DNA of 64,000 nt from Nectonema munidae (Eukaryota > Nematomorpha > Nectonematoida > Nectonematidae): positions 62,001 to 126,000 of the forward strand of contig JAUIRK010000800.1 in NCBI GenBank assembly GCA_030549495.1. Direction: 5' to 3'. The translations under genes and the position numbers were made by a program. Below, piece by piece: positions 56,982 to 64,000 of this stretch; positions within the stretch are counted from its first letter, which is position 1; each line of letters begins with the position of its first letter. A model generated the notes under the pieces. The model made no database searches. It saw only the letters and a program-made list of their open reading frames with translations, and was not told where the DNA came from.

Positions 56982-57057
56982 GATTCTTCTAACTCATTTG
57001 CCAAAAATATATTCTTGGGAAAGTTGTGCGATTCTTATCTCCTTCCTTATCCCAATA
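56982..57057 (+). CDS. ACADVL: Very-long-chain acyl-CoA dehydrogenase, exon (SFAxxxFxG region)
   Basis: This 76 bp exon reads DSSNSFAKNIFLGKLCDSYL and LPYPN, matching [20 protein letters not shown] and PYPS at the start of mature vertebrate VLCAD. It opens after a strong acceptor (CTCTTTTTTCTAG, AG at 56980-56981) and closes before GTAAGT at 57058 with one base of the next codon. The next exon (58328) opens with the two missing bases. The phase agreement supports the call even though the segment is short. ACADVL catalyses the first dehydrogenation of long-chain acyl-CoAs at the inner mitochondrial membrane. Confidence 0.8.
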
Positions 57058-57766
57058 GTAAGTAATGCCTTCCTTATCTTACATTTCAACACATCCAATT
57101 TTGTACGAATTTTTGCCTAAGCTACTTCGTTTCACTCTGTTTGGCTTGTTTGTTGCTACATGAATTTTAAAATAAATCAATGAATGGTATTTTAATATAC
57201 TTTAAGAAAAATAGCGGGACTAGCTTTGTCATTTTATCTTCTGGGGCGTCCAGACCGTTTATATATCTCATTTTTATCGTCATCGGTTGTTTTCTTTTCC
57301 AGCATATTCCTTTGAAAATGTTTTAAATGATGCGAATTTTTTGACAATTGAATTCAACTATAATATCTCATTTTTTAAATGTCCTTCCTTCAATATTATA
57401 TTATTGTTATATTATAGTTTATAGTTAAAAAGTTTTTTTTTGTAATTCATTTTCTTCATCATCGGCAAAATTTTAGATGTTCTGAACTCTTTTTCTCGAA
57501 GTTTCTCGCTGTTATTGCATCTTGGCCGAATCTCCTCCTTTGGCTCTCAAAATATGTTCTAGGCTCTATTTCTGAAAATTGTCTGCCAGCTTCTTAATCA
57601 TTTAAGCGTAGTCCAGCTATTGATTTTCTGGGGTTATTGCATCTCGACCAACCTTTCCTTTGCTCTCTCAGGAGCTTCACCTCCAAAAATATGAAAGAAT
57701 TTTTATATGAAAAAATAATGATTTGTATTCCTTTTGATTTTAGGTTTTTTTTGTTTTTAAATAATA

Positions 57767-57850
57767 CAGTCTGATTTGGTTATAAGGGACACATTGGGCG
57801 AAGGAATTTTGTCCCCTATGACCGACTGTCACTTATAAACAATGCTAAAA
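57767..57850. repeat. pogo-like terminal repeat in ACADVL intron
   Basis: TA then CAGTCTGATTTGGTTATAAG, continuing GGACA. An inner TGTCCCCTATGACC/GACTGTCACTTATAA stretch resembles a mirrored end, so a very short or deleted element is possible. Confidence 0.4.
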
Positions 57851-58327
57851 CTTAAGCGTACTTTTCATCTCAAGTCTTCATAAAATTTCCTTTTTTTTTA
57901 AATATTATTATTATTAAAAGTTTCAAATTGTACAAGTAAAATGATTTAAAAGTAGTAAAACGCGCAGTCATGTTTATCTCCAAGCTAATGCAATAGAAAC
58001 CTTTTGTTCCATTGCCATGCATTTTATTCTATATTTTACTTGAAATGCAGTGATTTTAATCCTATAAAATCTTGGGGCGTCCCATACAAACAGAGAAAAT
58101 TTCCTACTGAAAAATAGACTAAGAATCTTACTTCAAAAATTTCCTATACATCCAGCTATCCCATTTACTGATGCCCCCCTATATCGTGTTAAAACTACAT
58201 CCAGAAAAATTAGACGATAGAACTAGGAATAGAGCTTTTATTATAAAAATCTGCAAAACATTTTACATGTCTCTTTACTTCTTCTTCTTTGTATTGATGA
58301 ACGACATTTTTTTATATTTAGTTTTAG

Positions 58328-58386
58328 ATGAAAATAGACTTGCAAATTTGCACTCACTGGTGGATCCCGTTTCAAAATTTTTTGAA
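58328..58386 (+). CDS. ACADVL: Very-long-chain acyl-CoA dehydrogenase, exon (LVxPVSxFFE)
   Basis: This 59 bp exon encodes NENRLANLHSLVDPVSKFFE (the first codon is split with the previous exon). It corresponds to [20 protein letters not shown] in vertebrate VLCAD. The acceptor is TTTAGTTTTAG (AG at 58326-58327) and the donor GTATCT at 58387. It ends in phase 0 and joins to EKNDAAWND at 59903, exactly as the family requires. The PYPNN-ENR junction is about two residues shorter than in vertebrates. Confidence 0.88.
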
Positions 58387-59327
58387 GTATCTTTATTTTT
58401 TTATTTCACTACCTACTTTTTAATATTCCCGATATATCGTAAACAGGCTGGCCATATTTTATTGTGACAAAACGGGATATTTTATAACAATTGCCGACAA
58501 AAAACGCCAATTTTCAAAGCCAAGGTAAAGTGAAAACAAAGTTTTACAGAGTATATGTAATGTGGAGATGTATCGGATATCTGCAAAAAATTTTCATCCT
58601 CTCAATATCCTTATCTGCGTTTTAGAGTAAAAGTTGTTACATTCCTGATTCAATTTTAATTTTATATCATACCAAAACAACTATAGATTTTATTAAAACG
58701 GGACACTTGTTAGAAAGACGGTTTTAGTTTTTGGTTTTAGTCCAAATCTCAATAGCTAATTTCTAACTAAATTCCAGCATATTCTGGTTCAAAATTGTCA
58801 GTGTAAAGAGTATTTTAATAGAAATAGCAATTACATGAATACGCTGAGAAGGCTTTAAACTGAATGAAGTTGTTTTTTATTATTATCAATTTTCAAATTT
58901 TGTTGCATCAAAAATATTTTAATTGAATTGGCAGAAGAAAAATATACGACATAAGGTAAACTTTTGCTTCCACGTCTACAGAAAATAAAATGTGTTCTAG
59001 GAGGTTGAGATGCTGATGTTATTAATCTATGTTATGGTACGGATGCTCCAGCTGTGAAATTTCTAGATCCTCAATTTTTCACGATTTTTTTTGGAATGCT
59101 CTTATATCTAAAATTTTGTATAAATATATCGATAATTTTAATTTTAATAAATATTATATATTTTGCACTGTAATTTGTTTTATATAGGTTGGATTTTTTG
59201 ATCAAAACTATTTAAGCTCTAACTTACTTTTTGATGCTAGAATAAACTAATTCTAGTTCTTCACAGATCACATTTAAAAATATCTGAGCGAAAGTAACCA
59301 CATTTTTGAGAATTTATTGCAGAAAGT

Positions 59328-59459
59328 AGGGGGCGTGAGTACAGTTGGTTAGATTCTGGGTTTGATAACTCAAGGTCTTGGGTTCGATCCCGCATCAAGC
59401 CTACTTTCCTCATAGTTCGATACAAGCGGCAATTGTGCCTTCTCGATGAAAACATCCCA
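59328..59459 (+). mobile_element. tRNA-derived SINE, family A, copy 2
   Basis: It has the best-preserved promoter of the three copies: GGGCGTGAGTACAGTTGGTT (A box region) and GGTTCGATCC (B box). It carries the same body as at 53645 with a 3 bp deletion (AAGCGGCAATTG). The tail is truncated. It lies in the ACADVL intron, sense. Confidence 0.88.
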
Positions 59460-59761
59460 TAAAAAAGTATCAAATGTGATATTTTTACTAATATTGTGGT
59501 TTATATATTTTGCTTTTAATATAATTGTGGTTTATGTATTTTGACAATTTTAGATTAGTGTCTGTGGTATATATGATGAGATCCTTGTGGGATGCCTTGG
59601 TGTATAAACATTTGTGTGTGAATGAGTGAAGAAAAAACATGTAGTGCATGTAGTTGAATATTTTTAGTGAAAATAACATTTCCTTTTAAATGCAACGCTT
59701 TTGCCCCAAATATTTGATGTACAATATGAATCAGTTGCTTCTAACAGTAATTTATTTTTAG

Positions 59762-59851
59762 CGCATTTAGGACCGAACAAAGCAGACGACTTTAGTAATT
59801 TAAAGTAAGAATTCGTCTGCGTTCTCTTTTGGGACATTGGTCTTAAATGGG
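59762..59851. mobile_element. Short TTAA MITE in ACADVL intron
   Basis: The ends are CGCATTTAGGACC and, read inward, CCCATTTAAGACC. The right flank is TTAA (59852-59855); the left reads TTAG. GCAGACGAC and CGTCTGCG inside form a further mirror pair. It is 90 bp long and lies 50 bp upstream of an ACADVL exon. Confidence 0.6.
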
Positions 59852-59902
59852 TTAAAGGAATCGTAGACATTTGCTTTTTCACATTCAATGAAAAATTAAT
59901 AG

Positions 59903-60154
59903 GAAAAGAACGACGCAGCCTGGAATGACAAGCATCACATGATTAAAGCAGAAACATTTGATGGCTTAAAGGAGCTGGGCGCGTTTGGCTTGCAAATACC
60001 GGAAGAGTACAACGGCCTCGGTTTGAACAACTCAGAGTATGCAAGAATGGTGGAACTTGTTGGCTCCTATGACTTGGGAGTGGGTATTTGTCTTGGCGCT
60101 CATCAGTCCATTGGCTTTAAAGGCATTTTAATCAAAGGCACTCCCCAACAAAAG
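59903..60154 (+). CDS. ACADVL: Very-long-chain acyl-CoA dehydrogenase, exon (acyl-CoA_dh_N)
   Basis: This 252 bp exon of 84 codons encodes [74 protein letters not shown] and LIKGTPQQK. This is the N-terminal helical domain of acyl-CoA dehydrogenases, and the GLGVG-like/[11 protein letters not shown] block is specific for the ACADVL/ACAD9 branch. The acceptor AG is at 59901-59902 and the donor GTAAGA at 60155; phase 0 on both sides. The identity to vertebrate VLCAD is high by recall. ACAD9 is the alternative paralogue, but the [10 protein letters not shown] segment favours VLCAD only slightly. Confidence 0.95.
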
Positions 60155-60413
60155 GTAAGAAGTATCTTTTATAAGTGCGCCAAAATCAGGGCTGCGCAGT
60201 CGCACGTTTTGCGGATTATTATTATTACGACTCCTACTCCGATTTTAAAAGTAGTTATATTCACAATTCATAGACAGCAAGACAGAGAGTAAGCAGGAAT
60301 TCACTTTGACTTTACGTGTATTCTTCTACTTATGGCCTTGTTATATAAATAATGATATAAGTTTTAAATCCGAGCTTCAGTCACATAGTTGGCCCACGTA
60401 ACAAGTAAGTTAA

Positions 60414-61180
60414 CTACCTCGCAACGCTTCGACCATAAATGAATGGGTTTACATGTTGTATGGGTGTGTGGGCAGTTGAAGAGGTGGTGTGTTTTTGTAC
60501 GTGTTGATTGCAAAGTGGACAGTGCGGATTCGTGTGTGTTTTTGGACCAATTTTATGAAGATACTCACGAAGTAGCGGTGATTTGTAAGCTCTAAGTTTT
60601 GCAAGTGTGTTCCTTGTTTTGATGGGCAGTGTTTGTTCTGGTGTATCAATTTTTGGTGAGCAAATAATGTTTATGAGTTTATTAGGTTTACGTGTAGAAA
60701 GAAAGTTTGTTACTGCTTGTGAGCGAATGATTTTATTGACCTTTGTTTGATTTTGATTATCTTCTTTATTTTGACAAGTGTTATAAAGAATTAGGTTATT
60801 ATCTTCAAATAGCGTATTTTTCATGTTTCTTTGTAGAGTGGGAAAAATAATTTCCGTCCTTTGCTCTCAACTTAGATGATGCGTGAAGAACATCAAAGTG
60901 TTCTTTGACAGGTGGTATAAAAGTTTCTGTGTGAAGATGTTGTGTGTTGGTATCTAAAGTGTTGTCTGTTGCTAAGCGTAGTGATCTGTTTTGTAGAGTT
61001 TGTAATTTCGTTATGCCTTAAATAGTTATGGATATTGCCGGACCCCATATTGTAGATCTGTATTCTAATATAGGTCGTGTAATAGTTTTATATGTATTGG
61101 TGAGGACTTCTTTGTGTTTACCCCACTTCATGCCGGCTAATGCTCGAATAATGTTAATTGTTTTATTTGCTTTTTATACT
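60414..61180 (-). mobile_element. LINE fragment (Jockey/I-like RT C-terminus) in ACADVL intron
   Basis: On minus it reads TINIIRALAGMKWGKHKEVL, TNTYKTITRPILEYRSTIWG (about 61170-61040), then KLQTLQNRSLRLATD and HTETFIPPVKEH (about 61010-60900). After a frameshift come LAKLRAYKSPLLREYLHKIG and NPHCPLCNQHVQKHT (60650-60480), a CPxC...H-type end. These are the thumb and C-terminal regions of a non-LTR reverse transcriptase common in arthropods and other invertebrates. It is truncated at its 5' end and broken by frameshifts and stops. It is antisense to ACADVL. Confidence 0.85.
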
Positions 61181-62286
61181 CACAAAAGGGTAAACGTGGA
61201 ATATTTTGAATACTTTTTTAAAAATAAAGTAGGATTTTTGTTAGTTCGTAGGCTCGATAGCAAAGCGGCAAGCATCATAACGAACTTTGGTGAAATTTAT
61301 CCTTCAACAAGTGCCAAGAGATATGATAGAGTGAGTAAATCCCGTGTTGATATAATTCAAGCAAAATTGCTATAAAAAAAGCATAATTAAAGAATGGGAG
61401 GAGTGGATTTGAATGCTTGGTTGTTAAGTTGATATGGGGAAACAAATGGTACTGGTGTCTGATTACTAAATTCTTGGATATGGCTGTTGTTAATAGTGGG
61501 CTCCTATATAGATTAGCGTATGATGGAAAAAAACTTGTCACTTCTTGACTTCCGAAGATATATGGCTTTGACTTGTCTAAAATTGGCTTCTTTGTCTAAA
61601 ATAAGAGTCTTTAACGCGTTGCATTTCTGCTTAGTTTACGCTATGCCGGATTTGGGTACATGCCCATAAATTTAAATGCCAGGCGTAGATGCCAACTAGA
61701 AAAATGTAAGCTACGCTCAACAAAAAATGTGATGTTCATCTCGGTATGAAATATTTTCTTTCAATATCATCAAGCTTAAATCTTCAATAAATATTTCCTT
61801 TTTATTTTAAATAAAATTATTTATTTGTTCGTAAAACTCTTCCAATACAAGACTACCATTTTTACCAAATTTTGACCTCAGTCCCAGAGGGTCATTTGTG
61901 GACTCATCACTATAATCAAGTAATAATAAAAAATTATTACAGATCACCTCGGTAAACTTAATGGGTTACGCCAAGCATTGAACCTAGGTGTTAACGTTGA
62001 GAGTAGTCTTTTTAAAGGCTCGTTCTAAATGATCACTCTCTAATTTCTAAACTCTTCCGAAATTCTTTTGTTTTTAGGGGGCTAGCAACTTTCGACTTTG
62101 TTTCCAAAGAGAACGTAGACGCCTTCAGTAATCTCCATTTAATTAGCGTTCCCTTTGGAAACAATGATACTAACCAATGTTGAATTTGACACCTTTTCCA
62201 TCGATATATACAACCCAGTTTGCTATTTCCTCTATAATACAGTGGTGAAGCATCATGAATGCAGCATTGCACATGCATTCTTTTAG
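61181..62286 (+). other. ACADVL intron, no gene seen
   Basis: It contains a short foldback at 62101-62161 (TTTCCAAAGAGAACG and its mirror with one mismatch). No other supported feature until the acceptor TTCTTTTAG ending at 62286. Confidence 0.5.
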
Positions 62287-62570
62287 ATGAAATACTTCCC
62301 AAAGCTCGCAACAGGTGAACACATTGCAGCGTTTTGTTTAACGGAGCCTTCTTCAGGGAGTGACGCTAATTCAATTCAAACAACAGCGGTGAAAAGCTCT
62401 GACGGAAAGCACTTTATTTTAAATGGACAAAAAATTTGGATAACAAACGGTGGCATAGCGGAAATATTAACGGTCTTTGCGAAGCAGCGCGTTTTTGATG
62501 AAAAGACTCAGAAGCAAACGGAGAAAGTTACAGCTTTCATTGTTGAAAAATCTTTTGGAGGCGTTACTCA
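62287..62570 (+). CDS. ACADVL: Very-long-chain acyl-CoA dehydrogenase, exon (FAD/substrate-binding beta domain)
   Basis: This 284 bp exon encodes [70 protein letters not shown] and [16 protein letters not shown]. It matches the middle beta domain of VLCAD, with the [13 protein letters not shown] and W-I-(S/T)-NGG FAD-contact motifs complete. The acceptor AG is at 62285-62286, phase 0 from the preceding exon. The donor GTAAAC at 62571 leaves two bases (CA) of the His codon that the family has next. The following exon was not found before 64000, so the gene runs out of the window. Confidence 0.95.
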
Positions 62571-63260
62571 GTAAACCTTTTTCTACACTTCTTTTCAATG
62601 TGCTGTTAGCGTTCCTGAAATTTGTCTTACTGAGAAAAATTTTTAATCTTGCTTCTGAAAATTTGAGCATGAATTAAAAAGTAAATAAAATTTAAAAAAA
62701 AAATTTTTTAAAGCAAAGTATCTGAATAAAGGATTATCATCAATCTGAAAGATCTTAAATTTGATCTTGAGTTAACGTAGAAGTCATGAAAGAAATGCTG
62801 ATAACTTATATGACGAAATCGGCATTTTGATTATGGCAAAAGATCATTTTTAGGAATATGTATTCTTTGACCGAAAGAATATTAATTAAGAGAGATAGCA
62901 TGAAAGTTTTTTCTAATCATACTGATTTCTTATAGATGCTGTAAGTTAAGAAAGTTGTAAAAAAAAATGCAAGAAAACCATTCTTATAGTGTAGATCTAG
63001 CGATAAAAAATAAATATGCATATCTATTAAAAAATAATTTTACTTTAAATGAAAAATGGGGAAAGTTAGTGCCGGATCCGCGGAAACCGTAAAAGAAACT
63101 TTTTGTAGATGATAATAATTGAAAATTTTCTTCTTACATTTCCTCAATTTTTTTTTCAAGGAAATGAGCCTTCTCTATGCAGGTGGTCGCAATACTTTTA
63201 TGAGATTTTCATTAATTTCATTTATTATTTCATTTTCAGATAAGTAAACTTATTTATATA
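62571..63260 (+). other. ACADVL intron, no further exon found
   Basis: I looked for the next ACADVL block (GPPEKKMGIK...) and did not find it. AT-rich sequence without element ends. Confidence 0.5.
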
Positions 63261-63410
63261 AAGGTAAGGGTAGCTTGCGGTGTTTTCATTGAGAAGGTGC
63301 AATGAAGCCGCTTGTATTGGACTATGAAGAACGAATGTTTGAAGTTGCATTCAAACGCAAGACCTTGTGATATCGAATCAAGGCATATACACAACATTAC
63401 TCACGCCCCT
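63261..63410 (-). mobile_element. tRNA-derived SINE, family A, copy 3
   Basis: This is an inverted copy. On minus it starts AGGGGCGTGAGTAATGTTGT, has CAAGGTCTTGCGTTTGAATG (mutated B box), CCAATACAAGCGGCT and CTTCTCAATGAAAACACC. It ends with the same TACCCTTACCTTTA-type tail as copy 1. It is more diverged than copies 1 and 2. Confidence 0.8.
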
Positions 63411-64000
63411 AATAAAGAGCACTATAGCGCTGATTTTAACAATTCAAATTTAGTCCTCATTTTGCATTATAGTTGACAAGTGTTCAACGAATTTCTAATT
63501 GGGCCTTAATGTGGAAAATTTTAAGAACCTCTTGTAGGGGTTATGATAAGTGTAGAATTAGCATTAGAGTTAGGGTTGAGGTTAGGTTTAGTGTTAGCGC
63601 AATCGTACATACATACATATACGTTTTTTGACATTCTTGACACAAAATTTCCTATTTATTTGTATTAATACACGTCTGACACAAAAAAAACATCTAGAGA
63701 AGCATAGAATTTTTATTTTGAGGAGCCAAATGGGATTTTTACATTAATCATTTTTGGCAATTTTCATTTATAGATCAAAGTTGTCTATTTTAGAGTTTAT
63801 TTCAAATTCAAGAAATAATACATTTTAGTTATGAAAATTAGCTTCAAAATCTTCTTGCGTAGTTTGGATTCATCAACGCATTAAAACTTTTTTAAAAAAA
63901 TCTTTTGTGGACTTTCTAAAAATAACTTTTTTTTCTATTACTATTTTCTTATAAATTTTGTTTTAAGTTCAAATCCTGAAGATAAAATGGGCATTAATGC
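63411..64000. other. AT-rich sequence with a short telomere-like stretch
   Basis: No gene. At 63563-63599 a degenerate TTAGAGTTAGGGTTGAGGTT, then AGGTTTAGTGTTAG, resembles TTAGGG-type repeats but has at most one exact unit. Confidence 0.4.

Noticed and set aside
56772..58854. A single 2.08 kb TTAA transposon
   Set aside because: Two ACADVL exons with matching phases lie inside it, which a simple inserted transposon cannot contain. Two separate insertions fit better.
63563..63599. Interstitial telomere repeat
   Set aside because: Only one exact TTAGGG unit among degenerate relatives. Too weak to distinguish from a G/T-rich chance stretch.

Overview
This window is AT-rich animal (metazoan) nuclear DNA, dominated by decayed transposons. 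Four conserved animal genes are recognisable. TAF12, a histone-fold subunit of TFIID, is on + with two exons (4932-5105 and 15420-15566) separated by a 10.3 kb intron. EXOC7/Exo70 is a single uninterrupted 657-codon reading frame on - (17874-19847). TDP2 is a single uninterrupted 334-codon frame on + (39255-40259). ACADVL-like very-long-chain acyl-CoA dehydrogenase is on + with four exons in phase (56982-57057, 58328-58386, 59903-60154, 62287-62570), and both ends of the gene lie outside what I can identify. Spliced genes with GT/AG borders, tRNA-derived SINEs and the transposon classes show a metazoan. I cannot name the species.

Layout. 1-4.9 kb: repeats, a 273 bp foldback element with a perfect 8 bp target duplication, and a piggyBac relic. 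4.9-15.6 kb: TAF12, whose intron holds a piggyBac copy (5205-7288), an internally deleted hAT (8240-8922) and, antisense to the gene, a decayed endogenous copy of a mononegavirus-type polymerase (L) gene (about 9.6-14.9 kb). A nearly complete hAT transposon (10002-12904) has inserted into that viral copy. 15.6-21 kb: small foldbacks, a possible terminal exon, EXOC7 and a hAT MITE. 21.2-29.9 kb: a TTAA-bounded piggyBac-type element of about 8.8 kb whose long terminal inverted repeats carry tandem arrays of about 150 bp units (5 units left, 12 right). 30-36 kb: a second TTAA-bounded piggyBac end, a tRNA-derived SINE, and hAT relics, one of which holds a 5'-truncated RTE-type LINE with exact 12 bp duplications. 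39-43 kb: a TTAA MITE, TDP2 and another hAT. 43.5-49.3 kb: an arm related to the 8.8 kb element and a further piggyBac relic. 49.3-56.8 kb: mostly unassigned sequence with a SINE and a hAT MITE. 56.8-64 kb: ACADVL exons with a LINE, SINEs and MITEs in the introns.

The host genes have unrelated housekeeping roles: transcription initiation, exocytosis, repair of topoisomerase-DNA adducts and mitochondrial fatty acid oxidation. They do not form a functional cluster. What links the region is its insertion history. The strongest signals are (1) the paleoviral L gene split by a dated-order hAT insertion inside a TAF12 intron, (2) the long-inverted-repeat piggyBac element with expandable subterminal arrays, and (3) a shared end architecture (TTAA, a terminal repeat of about 13-16 nt, then a palindrome of 14-20 nt) across several otherwise different TTAA elements. 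Exon and element borders were read by eye and comparisons with protein families are from recall, not from database searches.
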